This document shows, piece by piece, positions 47,584-57,321 of a stretch of DNA of 64,000 bases. The notes below the pieces were generated by a model that searched no databases, was not told the origin of the DNA, and was given only the letters and a program-made list of their open reading frames with translations. The position numbers and the translations under genes were made by a program. The DNA is from Legionella bozemanae (GTDB lineage Bacteria; Pseudomonadota; Gammaproteobacteria; Legionellales; Legionellaceae), in NCBI RefSeq assembly GCF_001648595.1, contig NZ_LBAW01000017.1, forward strand, positions 1-64,000. The letters run 5' to 3'. Every line of letters starts with the position of its first letter. Position 1 is the first letter of the stretch.

Positions 47584-48534
47584 ATGATCTATCCCAATAT
47601 CCTTGCCACCATAGGACAAACTCCTGTAGTAAAAATTAATCGTCTCGGCCATGATCTTGATTGCGAGCTGTATGCAAAATGCGAGTTTTTTAATCCAGGC
47701 GGCTCTGTTAAAGATCGCATCGGGTATGAAATGGTGGTCAATGCAGAACGCGATGGTCATATCAAGCCTGGTGATACACTGATTGAACCTACTTCTGGAA
47801 ATACAGGAATAGGTATTGCTTTAGCGGGTGCTGTATTAGGCTACAAAGTAATCATTACCATGCCTGAAAAAATGAGCCAAGAAAAACAATCGGTGCTTGA
47901 GCGTTTAGGAGCAAAGATTTATCGTACCCCAACCGAAGCAGCCTATGATGATCCAGAAAGCCATATTTCTTTGGCTAAAAAACTGAATGCAGAAATCCCC
48001 AATTCCTATATTCTTGATCAATATGCTAACCCTAATAACCCCAATGCCCATTACCACGGCACAGCCCAAGAAATTATTGATGATTTTGGCAAAGACTTGC
48101 ATATGGTTGTTGCCGGAGTAGGAACTGGCGGGACAATTACCGGGGTTGCCAAACGGCTTAAGGAATATAATCCGCAAATTAAAATCATTGGCGTTGACCC
48201 CGAGGGCTCGATTCTTGGTGGTGGAACCGAAATTAAGCCCTATGCAGTAGAGGGGATAGGCTATGATTTCTTTCCAGAAGTTTTAGATAATAGTTTAATT
48301 GATCAATACATTAAAACGAATGATCTGGATTCATTTCGAACTGCAAGAGATTTAATTCGTGAAGAAGGTTTATTAGTCGGGGGGTCTTCAGGATCGGCAA
48401 TGTGGGCTGCGCTGCATGCTGCAAAATCCTTAGGTAAAGGCCAAAAATGCCTGGTTATTTTACCTGACTCAATTCGTAATTACATGTCTAAATTTGCTAA
48501 TGATGAATGGATGAAAAAACACGGGTTTTTGTAA
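47584..48534 (+). CDS. Cystathionine beta-synthase catalytic core (PLP enzyme)
   Basis: This 316-residue fold-type II PLP enzyme has [14 protein letters not shown] (Schiff-base Lys43), [27 protein letters not shown] and [10 protein letters not shown]. These details ([22 protein letters not shown]) resemble the catalytic core of eukaryotic cystathionine beta-synthase more closely than CysK. It lacks the N-terminal haem domain and the C-terminal CBS-pair domain of the human enzyme. It would condense serine and homocysteine, with cysteine synthase activity as an alternative. No gamma-lyase gene is adjacent. Confidence 0.85.
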   Translation: MIYPNILATIGQTPVVKINRLGHDLDCELYAKCEFFNPGGSVKDRIGYEMVVNAERDGHIKPGDTLIEPTSGNTGIGIALAGAVLGYKVIITMPEKMSQEKQSVLERLGAKIYRTPTEAAYDDPESHISLAKKLNAEIPNSYILDQYANPNNPNAHYHGTAQEIIDDFGKDLHMVVAGVGTGGTITGVAKRLKEYNPQIKIIGVDPEGSILGGGTEIKPYAVEGIGYDFFPEVLDNSLIDQYIKTNDLDSFRTARDLIREEGLLVGGSSGSAMWAALHAAKSLGKGQKCLVILPDSIRNYMSKFANDEWMKKHGFL

Positions 48535-48592
48535 GAACATTCGAAGCAGAATTGCAGCAACCGAATTGATTCTGCTTCATTGGCCTACCAGT

Positions 48593-49096
48593 TTATCTCA
48601 ATGACATAGTTGATTGATTTTCTTTTTCCAATTGATCAAACAAGTCATCAGGCTCAACTTGCCCTGTGACAATCCACGCCGCAATAGAGTCTGCCAAAAG
48701 ATCAATTGTGTATTTTTCTTGTTCTTGTGGCTCTCCCGCAATAGCAGAATTGTGTCTTGTTTGGGTTAAGTCAGATACAGATATGGCATTCTTCAATTGA
48801 ACAGGTAAGAATTTAATGTAGAGTGTCATGAGTTGTTCACGCGTTAATTCACCCGCGGCAACCATGCTTAAAATAGTGTTACACCATTGGTCGTGAGATT
48901 GCGCACGATGTTTCTTATATTCCGCAATCATATTAATAATACTACCTAGGGTTTCCCCTTGTTCATTTGTATTTTCAACAGGCTTAGGTCCAGAAATGGC
49001 TAATTGACCAACATAGGCAAACCTTGCTTTATCAGTTACAGCCGGGAAATATTTATCATCTTGAATCTGAATCTTTAAATGAACTTTATTAGCCAT
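48593..49096 (-). CDS. Orphan protein, second gene of a two-gene cassette
   Basis: This 167-residue soluble, acidic protein has no recognised family. Its ATG overlaps the stop of the upstream gene (TAATG), so the pair is translated together. The middle part is helical (about 50-105). The C-terminus is acidic and polar (QLEKENQSTMSLR). It could be a chaperone, partner or co-regulated effector of the first gene, with nothing in the sequence to decide. Confidence 0.6.
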   Translation of the reverse strand: MANKVHLKIQIQDDKYFPAVTDKARFAYVGQLAISGPKPVENTNEQGETLGSIINMIAEYKKHRAQSHDQWCNTILSMVAAGELTREQLMTLYIKFLPVQLKNAISVSDLTQTRHNSAIAGEPQEQEKYTIDLLADSIAAWIVTGQVEPDDLFDQLEKENQSTMSLR

Positions 49097-49626
49097 TATT
49101 CTTCTCCATCATATACTTCTCTTTTTCTTAGCTCCTTGCCAAGTTCTTTAAAAGATAGAGTAACCGTAATTCCTAGTGTCTGAGCCAAGGCATTTAAAGC
49201 ACTTGGTGGTAGCTTGACTTCAGGATCGCGTAAATAACTTTTGGGTGTTTCCGCACTCAACCCATCAAATACTTCAATATACTTTAAAGGATGGGTATAT
49301 AACTCATCCACCGCCAACTGGCGTAATACGTACGCCATACACTCCACTAACTCTGACTTACGAGAACTATTAAGTAACATGCTCATACGCTCAGGAAGTG
49401 TTAAATACGGTTGGTTGCTTATATACTTGGGAAAGTGCTGATAAAAGCGCTCCAAAATTTTTTTCAACGTTGCATCATTGCCACGCTGGCTACTACTCTG
49501 CAAGGAATCAATCAAAGCCACAGCAACGGCATGAAATTGTTCATTACCGACATTGATAAAACTATATTCTGCACGTGGTCTAGGTTCATGCTGTACATAA
49601 GCTCTATTACTAAAAAAACCCGCCAT
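49096..49626 (-). CDS. Orphan protein, first gene of a two-gene cassette
   Basis: This 176-residue soluble protein is preceded by GGGAGAG. Its N-terminal stretch INVGNEQFHAVAVALIDSL and C-terminal PSALNALAQTLGITVTL loosely recall the first and later helices of OTU deubiquitinases. Gln stands where the catalytic Cys would be, so any such domain would be inactive. The resemblance is weak and could be chance. No other motif. Confidence 0.55.
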   Translation of the reverse strand: MAGFFSNRAYVQHEPRPRAEYSFINVGNEQFHAVAVALIDSLQSSSQRGNDATLKKILERFYQHFPKYISNQPYLTLPERMSMLLNSSRKSELVECMAYVLRQLAVDELYTHPLKYIEVFDGLSAETPKSYLRDPEVKLPPSALNALAQTLGITVTLSFKELGKELRKREVYDGEE

Positions 49627-50037
49627 GATGCTCTCCCAACCTCAATATAACTTCATTCTAATGAAACAAAATTAAGGAAATATTAACTAGTAGTAACATT
49701 ATGAAATATAAATTTACAGTTAACCCCATTTTTCAAACCAATTATAGTAATAAAATAGTACTTAACATTATAATTCTATACTACATGCAATAATTTTACT
49801 CTATTACCCTGCGATAAGACAATGCTTATATTTTATACGCGATGACTCCATGAAGTTTATAGGGAATTTACAACTTAAGGAAATGTTTATAGAGTATTAT
49901 CAAGAAAATGATTCGGTTGCATTCAAGAGATACCACAAACAGCTCCTAATTTTTTAAAAAAGGTAGCTTCTCAATATGTCAAGAAAGTAAAATGGTGGTT
50001 CACTGCTAAATCAAGCACATAAATTAAGGACTTACTC
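49627..50037. other. AT-rich gap with degraded small frames
   Basis: This 411-bp stretch is AT-rich. A 35-codon frame starts at 49850 (MKFIGNLQLKEMF...), and a second frame overlapping its end reads a lysine-rich tail (KKVASQYVKKVKWWF) to a stop near 50020. They may be pieces of one lost gene. The region also has to carry divergent promoters for the flanking genes. Confidence 0.45.
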
Positions 50038-50754
50038 TTGAGCCACTTGCTATCTTTTCTTATTTGTTTGCTCCTTGTGCTCTTCACATTACTTCTTCAT
50101 TTAAAATTTAAAAGAAAACAAATCAATGTGCTCCGATGGCAAAAATTATTAAATTTACAAGAACACGCGCAAGTTTTCCGCCAAATTTACACCGATGCTA
50201 ATGGTTTTATGCTGTCTCAAAATGCACGCCACGTACATGATGCCATGGAATATGCTTATGGAGAGATCGAATTTTTATCATTTATTGCACTTCTATCCCT
50301 AACGAACCCCAATAAAAATACCGTTTTCTATGACTTAGGTTCGGGAACAGGTAAAGCAGTATTAGCCTGCGGTATGGTGTTCCCAATATGCAAAAGTATT
50401 GGCATCGAATTATTTCCAGAGCTCTACCTCGATTCCTGCAAACGACGTGATCAATTGGCCGCTATGAAAAACTATGCCGAACAAACCAAAAAAATTCAGT
50501 TTATTTTGGGGGATTTTCTCAAGGTGAATTTAGATGATGCTACGCTTGTTTTTATCAACTCTACTGCTTTTTTTGGTCCAACATGGGAAAAACTATGTGC
50601 TAAACTGGATCATTTACCTCATCTCAACACAGTAATTACAACCAGCAAAACATTATCCAGTACTCATTTTACTGTAACGACACGTACTAAAGTTGAAATG
50701 AGTTGGGGCGTTGTGTTTGCTTATGTCCATACGCGAAAAACAACTTTCGACTAA
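50038..50754 (+). CDS. Membrane-anchored SAM methyltransferase, DOT1-like
   Basis: This 238-residue protein has one N-terminal membrane helix (about 3-23) and a class I methyltransferase fold. The SAM loop FYDLGSGTGKAVLA and the following SIGIELFPELY (motif II acidic residue), then NSTAFFGPTWEKL, match the arrangement of DOT1-type methyltransferases, which in eukaryotes modify histone H3. Bacterial members have no assigned substrate. The start is a TTG with AAGGA 8 bases upstream; no ATG lies before the membrane helix. Confidence 0.72.
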   Translation: MSHLLSFLICLLLVLFTLLLHLKFKRKQINVLRWQKLLNLQEHAQVFRQIYTDANGFMLSQNARHVHDAMEYAYGEIEFLSFIALLSLTNPNKNTVFYDLGSGTGKAVLACGMVFPICKSIGIELFPELYLDSCKRRDQLAAMKNYAEQTKKIQFILGDFLKVNLDDATLVFINSTAFFGPTWEKLCAKLDHLPHLNTVITTSKTLSSTHFTVTTRTKVEMSWGVVFAYVHTRKTTFD

Positions 50755-50768
50755 CTGTCTTGAAAATA

Positions 50769-50796
50769 TTGAATAATTTTTTTCCCAGTCTATACT
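50769..50796 (+). promoter_or_regulatory. Candidate sigma-70 promoter of ihfB
   Basis: TTGAAT (-35) and TATACT (-10) are separated by 16 bp, giving a leader of about 70 nt before the ihfB ATG. Confidence 0.55.
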
Positions 50797-50873
50797 TATA
50801 AAACAAGGACAATTGTCAGCACCTAATCTGTATTGGTAGCAGACTTTGAAACACGCGACAACACGAGGTGGGT

Positions 50874-51185
50874 ATGATCAAATCGGAACTCATTGAACAC
50901 ATCGCTGCTCGAATGACGCATCTTACTGAAAAGCAAGTGGCTGATGGTATAAATAGAATATTGGAGTTAATGAGTGAAGCACTCATTAAAAATCAACGGA
51001 TAGAAATTCGGGGATTCGGCAGCTTTTCTCTCCATTATAGACCGCCCCGCAACGCTCATAATCCCAAAACTGGGGAAAAAGTTGTGACAAAGGCCAAATA
51101 CAGTCCTCACTTTAAACCAGGAAAAGAATTACGCGAACGCGTCGATGCATCACGTGATAAATATAAATTACCTGATGAAGAATGA
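50874..51185 (+). CDS. ihfB: Integration host factor subunit beta
   Basis: This 103-residue DNA-bending protein of the HU/IHF family has the signature [20 protein letters not shown] (about 45-64) with the proline-containing arm, and KFKPG-type closing ([12 protein letters not shown]). The ATG at 50874 with GAGG upstream is preferred to the GTG 6 bases earlier. It pairs with IhfA, not encoded here. Confidence 0.93.
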   Translation: MIKSELIEHIAARMTHLTEKQVADGINRILELMSEALIKNQRIEIRGFGSFSLHYRPPRNAHNPKTGEKVVTKAKYSPHFKPGKELRERVDASRDKYKLPDEE

Positions 51186-51261
51186 GAGTAATAACTCAGG
51201 CCCCATGTGAATATTTACTCGAACGATTGGGGTTGAGCACATTACGAATGGGGTAGTTCCT

Positions 51262-51333
51262 GGGTACTGCTTTGTTGCACTCAGGAATTCATACCAAAAC
51301 CTGAGTACGCTGTCCCCCAGGCATCAATTTTTT
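51262..51333. repeat. Imperfect palindrome with T-run after ihfB
   Basis: CCTGGGTACTGC and CACTCAGG on one side face CCTGAGTACGCTGT and CCCCCAGG on the other, and a run of seven T follows (from about 51329). It resembles family D and could terminate ihfB transcription. Confidence 0.5.
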
Positions 51334-51344
51334 TATCATCCATA

Positions 51345-51911
51345 TCAAGTACGAGGTAAAGTAACCCCTGTTTGTCCCTGATATTTTCCATTGCGATCTC
51401 GGTACGAAACAGCACAAATTTCCGTAGCTTCTAAAAATAGCATTTGTGCAACGCCTTCATGCGCATAAATTTTGGCGGGCAACGTCGTCGTATTTGAAAA
51501 CTCCAAAGTTACATGACCTTCCCACTCGGGCTCCAAAGGAGTCACATTAACAATAATGCCGCAACGCGCATAAGTCGATTTACCAAGACAAATAGTCAGT
51601 ATATTACGTGGAATACGAAAATATTCCACGGTTCTTGCTAATGCAAAAGAATTGGGAGGAATAATACACACATCTGACTGCACATCAACAAAGCTGTTTT
51701 CATCAAAAGCTTTAGGATCCACAACAGCAGAATTAATGTTGGTGAAAATTTTAAATTCATTAGCACAACGAACATCATATCCATAGCTGGATACGCCATA
51801 TGAAATAATTCTTCCATTGTCATTTTCACGCACTTGTCCGGGTTGAAATGGAGATATCATTCCATGTTCAAGCGCCATTTTTTCTATCCATCTATCTGAT
51901 TTAATCGACAC
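51345..51911 (-). CDS. dcd: dCTP deaminase
   Basis: This 188-residue enzyme converts dCTP to dUTP for thymidylate synthesis. The conserved blocks [12 protein letters not shown] (about 41-52), [19 protein letters not shown] (about 110-128) and the catalytic Glu in GHVTLEFSN are intact. It is monocistronic. Confidence 0.96.
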   Translation of the reverse strand: MSIKSDRWIEKMALEHGMISPFQPGQVRENDNGRIISYGVSSYGYDVRCANEFKIFTNINSAVVDPKAFDENSFVDVQSDVCIIPPNSFALARTVEYFRIPRNILTICLGKSTYARCGIIVNVTPLEPEWEGHVTLEFSNTTTLPAKIYAHEGVAQMLFLEATEICAVSYRDRNGKYQGQTGVTLPRT

Positions 51912-52065
51912 AATAAAAACCTCATGACTTCTTTGAAAATAAGTGTTCTATCATAAAAGCGAACTAAACGAAAGTTTAAGTTAATAATCCTGTTTTTTCT
52001 GTGGATTAATTTTCATATTTTTCAAGAAAGGGGACGGTTCTAATCTTCTTGTTGCGAATTTCTTT

Positions 52066-52093
52066 TATATTAAGATGCCTATATTAAGATGCC
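52066..52093. repeat. 14-bp tandem duplication
   Basis: TATATTAAGATGCC is present twice in a row between dcd and the slipin gene. Confidence 0.75.
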
Positions 52094-52120
52094 GAAAAGT
52101 GTATTAGTCCATGATGCTTA

Positions 52121-52160
52121 TTCTGGACAAAAAGCAAGAATGCTTTGTTTTTGTCCAGAA
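52121..52160 (-). terminator. Stem-loop downstream of the slipin gene
   Basis: TTCTGGACAAAAAGCA and TGCTTTGTTTTTGTCCAGAA form a long stem 22 bp after the slipin stop on the minus strand. There is no clear U-run, so it may be a transcript-end or stabilising structure. Confidence 0.45.
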
Positions 52161-52181
52161 ATAGGCGCTTTATCATTTTAT

Positions 52182-52937
52182 CTATTTTTTCTTTGCAGCC
52201 ATACTTGACAAAATATCGCCCAGCTCCATTGGCATTGGAAACACAATGGTGGAGTTATTATTACTTGCTATAGCGGCTAATGTCTGCAAATAACGTAATT
52301 GCATTGCCTGAGGTTGTTGTGCCAGAACTTGTGATGCTTGTAATAACTTAGCGGAAGCTTGCAGCTCCCCTTCAGCATGAATCACCTTCGCGCGTCGCTC
52401 ACGTTCTGCCTCAGCCTGTCTTGCGATTGCACGTATCATGCTTTCATCCAAATCAACACGTTTAATTTCAACATTGGACACTTTAATCCCCCATGTATCG
52501 GTTTGTGAATCCAATATTTTTTGTACGTCACTATTTAATCGTTCACGTTCAGAAAGCATTTCATCCAACTCATGCTGTCCTAACACGGAACGTAGGGTCG
52601 TTTGTGCCAATTGACTGGTTGCTTCGTAGTAATTTTCTACTTGGATAATTGCATTTTCTGGAATCACAACACGAAAGTATAAAACTGCATTTACTCTTAC
52701 TGAAACGTTATCTTTGGAGATAACATCTTGGCTTGGTACATCCATAACTATAGTACGTAAATCGACCCGGACCACTTGCTGGATCACTGGAATAATAAGC
52801 ACTAATCCAGGTCCTTTAACTTTCCAGAAGCGCCCCAACATGAATACAACACCGCGCTCATATTCTCTAAATACTTTAATTGCTGAGATCAAAAGCAATA
52901 CAATTGCAATGATGATCACCGTGAAAAAAGGTCCCAT
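52182..52937 (-). CDS. Slipin (SPFH/band-7 membrane protein)
   Basis: This 251-residue protein has an N-terminal membrane hairpin (about 4-22), the SPFH domain ([14 protein letters not shown] to about 180) and a coiled-coil segment ([20 protein letters not shown], about 169-188). Family members form rings at the membrane. It lies 1 bp after the NfeD-type protease gene; the pair is the known slipin/NfeD (STOPP) operon in which the protease can cleave the slipin tail. Confidence 0.92.
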   Translation of the reverse strand: MGPFFTVIIIAIVLLLISAIKVFREYERGVVFMLGRFWKVKGPGLVLIIPVIQQVVRVDLRTIVMDVPSQDVISKDNVSVRVNAVLYFRVVIPENAIIQVENYYEATSQLAQTTLRSVLGQHELDEMLSERERLNSDVQKILDSQTDTWGIKVSNVEIKRVDLDESMIRAIARQAEAERERRAKVIHAEGELQASAKLLQASQVLAQQPQAMQLRYLQTLAAIASNNNSTIVFPMPMELGDILSSMAAKKK

Positions 52938-52938
52938 T

Positions 52939-54300
52939 TTACCCTCCTTGATTATCTAAATCTTCTTCAATTTCTAACACGAGTCCTGAGGTTCCGATTA
53001 CTTTTATTGGCTTTCTTGCTGCAATAAACTTTTTCGAATGTACACTCCAAATCTCACCACGAATAAACGCCTGCCCGTCAAGATTAATATCACCAAGCGT
53101 ACGGCCTTTGGCCCCTATCAAAACAATTAAACCATGTTTCACACTTTGTCGTCGCGCTTTTACCACCATCCCAAGTACGATCACAAAGAAAAGAATATTC
53201 ACTAAAGCCATTGCCCCAATTGCCGACCATGCGATTTGATAGGTCTGATTGTCGCTATCAATTAACATAATGGATCCGATAATAAACGCTATTGTGCCTC
53301 CGATACCTAAAGAACCGTATGCAGGGACAAATGCTTCTGCGATAATAAATCCTATTCCCAATATAATAAGGAAGAAACCTGCATAGCTAATCGGTAATAA
53401 TTGCAGTGCATAGAGCGCGATACACATTGATATAGCGCCGATTACTCCAGGAAATATATGACCTGGGTTCACTAATTCGAAGAAAATACCATATATCCCC
53501 AATAAAAGAAGGAGATAAGCCACCGTAGGATCAGTAATTATTGATAAAAATTGTGTGCGCCAATCCGGATCGATTAACTCGATGTGTGCATTACTGGTGT
53601 TGAGTATTATTTTTTGATTATTTTGCGTTACTGATATGCCATTCAACTGAGAAAGTAAGTCATGCTCATCATGTGCAATATAATTTATAACTCCTTCCTT
53701 TAAAGCCTCTGTGGATGTTAAAGTCTCAGCGTTCAAAACTGCCTTTTGCGCAAAGTCCGGATTACGTCCCCGCAATTGCGCCAGAGACCTTAAGGTTGCC
53801 ACCGCATCATTAGTTATTTTTTTCTCCATCGTTGTCTGCTTATTTGATTTGCTTTCCTCAGCAAAACCAGCCAAGGCAATATTAACCGGACTTGCTGCTC
53901 CTAATTGAGTCCCTGGTGCCATAGCTGCTATGGTACTGCCATAGAGTAAGTAAGTTCCCGCACTTGCAGCACGCGCGCCATTTGGGCTGACATAAGTCAC
54001 GATGGGAACGTTGGATGATAAAAACTTTTGAATAATTGCTCGTGTAGCCTCATCAAGCCCACCAGGAGTATCAAGAGTAATCAGGATTAAATCTGCATCT
54101 TGTGCATTATCAATATTACGAATAATGTAATCCGCTGTGGCCGGTCCGATTGCTCCTTTGATTTTAAGTTCGATGATTTTTGCTGCATAAGAACTGGAAG
54201 CATAAATGACGAAAAGGATAAGAAGTACACCTAATCGAGATAAAAATAGGTTCTGAGCTGGTGAGAATATGGACTTTGGCATGCTGTAAGGTGTACACAT
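52939..54300 (-). CDS. NfeD family membrane serine protease
   Basis: This 453-residue protein has a signal peptide or anchor (about 15-40), a ClpP-like protease domain with the catalytic Ser in [10 protein letters not shown] (about 107-116) and nearby Lys, four membrane helices (about 235-370) and an OB-fold NfeD domain at the end. It is the partner of the slipin gene immediately downstream. The first ATG lies very close to AAGGAG; ATG 54282 is a possible alternative start. Confidence 0.9.
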   Translation of the reverse strand: MCTPYSMPKSIFSPAQNLFLSRLGVLLILFVIYASSSYAAKIIELKIKGAIGPATADYIIRNIDNAQDADLILITLDTPGGLDEATRAIIQKFLSSNVPIVTYVSPNGARAASAGTYLLYGSTIAAMAPGTQLGAASPVNIALAGFAEESKSNKQTTMEKKITNDAVATLRSLAQLRGRNPDFAQKAVLNAETLTSTEALKEGVINYIAHDEHDLLSQLNGISVTQNNQKIILNTSNAHIELIDPDWRTQFLSIITDPTVAYLLLLLGIYGIFFELVNPGHIFPGVIGAISMCIALYALQLLPISYAGFFLIILGIGFIIAEAFVPAYGSLGIGGTIAFIIGSIMLIDSDNQTYQIAWSAIGAMALVNILFFVIVLGMVVKARRQSVKHGLIVLIGAKGRTLGDINLDGQAFIRGEIWSVHSKKFIAARKPIKVIGTSGLVLEIEEDLDNQGG

Positions 54301-54447
54301 GCTCCTTTCCTTTATGAAAATACGTTATATGATAAAAGATAGCACAGTTTGCATTATTTATTACTCATTTATGGGTAAGCTCTTGGGCTGATAAATGCAT
54401 GTATTTGCTGCATGAATGAAAGTATCACTTGGGCACTTCTTGCAGAT

Positions 54448-54480
54448 TAGCCCAGGTTCCGCTTCACATTACCCGGGCCT
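54448..54480. repeat. Family-D fragment
   Basis: AGCCCAGGTTCCGCTTCAC and TTACCCGGGCCT are a short version of the family-D palindrome, between the LbtU-like gene and the NfeD gene. Confidence 0.55.
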
Positions 54481-54504
54481 CTTCAGATTCATAAGGATTG
54501 CTTT

Positions 54505-56109
54505 TTAGAAATAAACACCAATTTGTGCAGAAACTGTATCCGCACTGCCTCCAGTTCCTATGGTTGGCGCATTTACAAGGCCAGGAGGCGCAGCGCCATT
54601 GGCAAAATCATTGGAGCTATAATCAATTTCATGCCGATATTCAATACTTTCTACAGTATCTTTCCAAATAGAAATATTAAATACCCCAATAAATCGGTGT
54701 TCTGGCAAATTGAGTGCAAGTGCTTCTCGAGTCCGTTGATAGCTAACACCAACAGACGCAGGTCTATTGAATACCCTGAATGTCATATCAATTTCTGTTT
54801 GTAATGCTTGTGGTTTTGCACCATGGCCATTGAAACTCAAATCCTGAGCTCTGAATGCCTCAATAGTTCCAACCCACTCAGCGGCAAAGTTAAATCGATC
54901 GTAAGCCATATTGCCGTATACATCTACAGCTTCCGTTTTACGCACCAGTTCATTTCCATTGAGTAAAGAACCAAAGCCACCAAAAGTCCCAGGGTTTGCT
55001 GCAGTATTTTGCATTCCAGCTGCATCATTAATTGAACTGATATAACTGGCACCTATTTCACCACTCATTCTGTCAAATCCAAAGACATAACCGCCATTCA
55101 CACCACCAACTCCAGCTCTTCCCAGTGTGGTATCACTTCGATAAATGTATGTTGAAACAAATGGTCCGGTATCTTCTTGAGACTTATAACCTATTATAAA
55201 AGGCCTTGTTTTTGTTCGCCCCATATCTAAAGTTAATGGAGAGCTGATCATAGAGCTGGAATAACGACCAAAAGGTACATACAACTGCCCTGCGGTAAAA
55301 TAAAATGGTGTTTTGTCCAAATTACCAATGTTGACAAAACCCATATTGAGGTTAAATGCGGAATTATTAATTCTTGGACCAACCTCCGGGGGGCTTGCAT
55401 CATATGCGATTGCTATGTAGGCTTCAACGTTTTGGTTTAATGCAGCAGCAACATCGAGTTCACTAGAGCCAAGAGTTAAATCAACATTTGTACCCCCAAC
55501 ATAATCACTATTGAGCATGCCTACAGGTTCGGCTTTACCACTAAGTGCAATGATTGGTCTGTCAGGAATTGGGTAGCCCATATTCCGATATGCTCTATAT
55601 AATTTTCGACGTTGTTGCATCAAACGGATATCGCGATTGATACTCGAGATATTAACAATATAATCTGATCCATCAAATGCGGGCCTATCCCCCAAGTATG
55701 GAGAAGCGACCACCGGTGTTCCCGCAATATAGGTAACAACCCGTCCCTCAGCCACTAAAGCAGTTGGATAAAATCTTACTGACTCTGGATGCTCTTCAGG
55801 TGTATGTATCGACAGCGTCGATGAATGATATTTGACCATGTTATCTTGTATTATTTGGTCATGCTCATGTTTTTTTCCATGTTTTACATGAGGTTTGGAC
55901 TCTTGTTTTTTTGTTTCTTTTTTGCTCGACTTGGGTTGGTGTTTCACTTTCTGAGAAACCATTTCCCTTTGTAACGAGTCTAGTTGAGCTTGTAATTGTT
56001 GTGCTTGTTTTTGTAAATGAGCTATTTGACGTTGCAACTGTTGATCATGTTCCGCATAGAGTGGCGATGACAAACAGACTAGGGCCAATATTATTTTTTT
56101 ATACTGCAT
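54505..56109 (-). CDS. LbtU family siderophore porin
   Basis: This 534-residue outer membrane protein has a signal peptide (1-19), a periplasmic coiled coil (about 20-50), a basic linker rich in Lys, Gln and His, and then a 16-strand-like barrel ending in the aromatic residue of GVYF. This is the domain plan of Legionella LbtU, which takes up legiobactin without TonB. Whether this copy is the true legiobactin receptor or a paralog cannot be told; no siderophore gene is adjacent. No clear Fur box was seen upstream. Confidence 0.85.
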   Translation of the reverse strand: MQYKKIILALVCLSSPLYAEHDQQLQRQIAHLQKQAQQLQAQLDSLQREMVSQKVKHQPKSSKKETKKQESKPHVKHGKKHEHDQIIQDNMVKYHSSTLSIHTPEEHPESVRFYPTALVAEGRVVTYIAGTPVVASPYLGDRPAFDGSDYIVNISSINRDIRLMQQRRKLYRAYRNMGYPIPDRPIIALSGKAEPVGMLNSDYVGGTNVDLTLGSSELDVAAALNQNVEAYIAIAYDASPPEVGPRINNSAFNLNMGFVNIGNLDKTPFYFTAGQLYVPFGRYSSSMISSPLTLDMGRTKTRPFIIGYKSQEDTGPFVSTYIYRSDTTLGRAGVGGVNGGYVFGFDRMSGEIGASYISSINDAAGMQNTAANPGTFGGFGSLLNGNELVRKTEAVDVYGNMAYDRFNFAAEWVGTIEAFRAQDLSFNGHGAKPQALQTEIDMTFRVFNRPASVGVSYQRTREALALNLPEHRFIGVFNISIWKDTVESIEYRHEIDYSSNDFANGAAPPGLVNAPTIGTGGSADTVSAQIGVYF

Positions 56110-56230
56110 GCGGTACTCCTGTTCATTATTTTTACTTCCACATCGGAATGGCAGAAAATTATAGCTTGGTAAACAAGGAGTGGCTAGCCTCTTTTTTACA
56201 AATTTGCTTAAATTTTGTAACTTTTTTGTA

Positions 56231-56260
56231 TAAAAAAACCCATACCAAAGTATGGGTTTT
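56231..56260 (-). terminator. Rho-independent terminator of the second MOMP gene
   Basis: AAAACCCATAC-CAAA-GTATGGGTTTT is an 11-bp perfect stem followed on the minus strand by seven U. It lies 29 bp after the MOMP stop. Confidence 0.88.
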
Positions 56261-56288
56261 CTAGTGAATACTGCCTATGATGATTTGA

Positions 56289-57251
56289 TCATGCGTTGCC
56301 GATTAACTTCAGGCCAAAGTATGGGCCATAGACCCCGTAATCAACTGCGCGAACAGGTCCAAATAGATTAGGAAGTGCTTGCTCTTCCAACACATGAAAA
56401 TAATTGACAACTTGATAACCTGCTTGAATATTAGCAAGACCTATAGGAGTTGCATGAGCATAATTGACACCAAGTTTTGCTTCCAAGCTTGGAACAATAC
56501 CATTTTTGCGGAAGGATACCTGTTCAACAATAGCATGAACGGGAGAGGCGACGAAGCCAGCATGATAGCGATTTGTTCCATAGAGAATAGAGCCCCCTCC
56601 ATTTGCGGTAACACTTAATGAGTCCGTAATGTAATAGGCATAATTAATTCCCGCCACAGGTCCAATACCTTTATAATCAGTATTATCAAATTTACTAAAT
56701 GGATTGCTTGCAAGTGAAGGAATTATTGAGGTCACATAATAATTTTTACCCGTTGATTGTACATTTGCATATTGCAAACCAGCATAGAAACGTATTTTTT
56801 TTCTTATGCTAAAATCAGTATGTTGGCCCATCACTACATTAACTTGATCAATTCTATTTCGGTTAATGAATTCAAATGGCGCTGGTATTTCTGGAACATC
56901 TACTGCTGGGATAGTTAAAAACCCGAAAAGTTCTGTTGGCCCTGCGGATGTGCTGTAGTGCATCCAGTTGATAGTGATATCATTTCCTGTATTGAAGTGG
57001 TAGGAACCTTCTAAAAAATATCCCCAGTTCCAATCATTTTTTAATTCTTTATTTAAAGGTACTGTCCCAGGTTGAAATGCTTTGTCAGCGCCATAAATTG
57101 ATCTTAAATAGAGTGCTTGCGCACCGAAGTCCCAAAGATTTGTCGCACATGGAACTGTAACATTACCTGGGGTACAAACTGGCCCCATACTTCCGGCAGT
57201 AGCTACACTTGCTGCCAATCCCAATACAGCTATAGTTGCTTTCTTAAACAT
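56289..57251 (-). CDS. Legionella major outer membrane protein (MOMP) paralog
   Basis: This 320-residue porin of the Legionella_OMP family has a signal peptide (1-19), mature N-terminus with [14 protein letters not shown] (two conserved Cys), [16 protein letters not shown] (about 75-90) and a C-terminal YFGLKLIGNA. The ATG at 57251 is certain, because the longer frame would read through the terminator of the preceding gene. It follows the other MOMP copy by about 70 bp with a terminator between them, so each is regulated separately. Confidence 0.93.
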   Translation of the reverse strand: MFKKATIAVLGLAASVATAGSMGPVCTPGNVTVPCATNLWDFGAQALYLRSIYGADKAFQPGTVPLNKELKNDWNWGYFLEGSYHFNTGNDITINWMHYSTSAGPTELFGFLTIPAVDVPEIPAPFEFINRNRIDQVNVVMGQHTDFSIRKKIRFYAGLQYANVQSTGKNYYVTSIIPSLASNPFSKFDNTDYKGIGPVAGINYAYYITDSLSVTANGGGSILYGTNRYHAGFVASPVHAIVEQVSFRKNGIVPSLEAKLGVNYAHATPIGLANIQAGYQVVNYFHVLEEQALPNLFGPVRAVDYGVYGPYFGLKLIGNA

Positions 57252-57264
57252 GAATACTCCATTA

Positions 57265-57296
57265 GAAAAAAAAAGCCCATCATGAAGACGGGCTTT
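57265..57296 (-). terminator. Rho-independent terminator of the first MOMP gene
   Basis: AAAGCCC...GGGCTTT stem (with an imperfect extension) is followed on the minus strand by about nine U. It lies 26 bp after the stop at 57322 and forms the boundary between the two MOMP genes. Confidence 0.85.
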
Positions 57297-57321
57297 CATA
57301 AGATCTTAATCAATTAAGAAA

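Noticed and set aside
57252..57299. Longer start for the second MOMP gene
   Set aside because: The extra codons are the terminator hairpin of the preceding gene, and the signal peptide begins at 57251.
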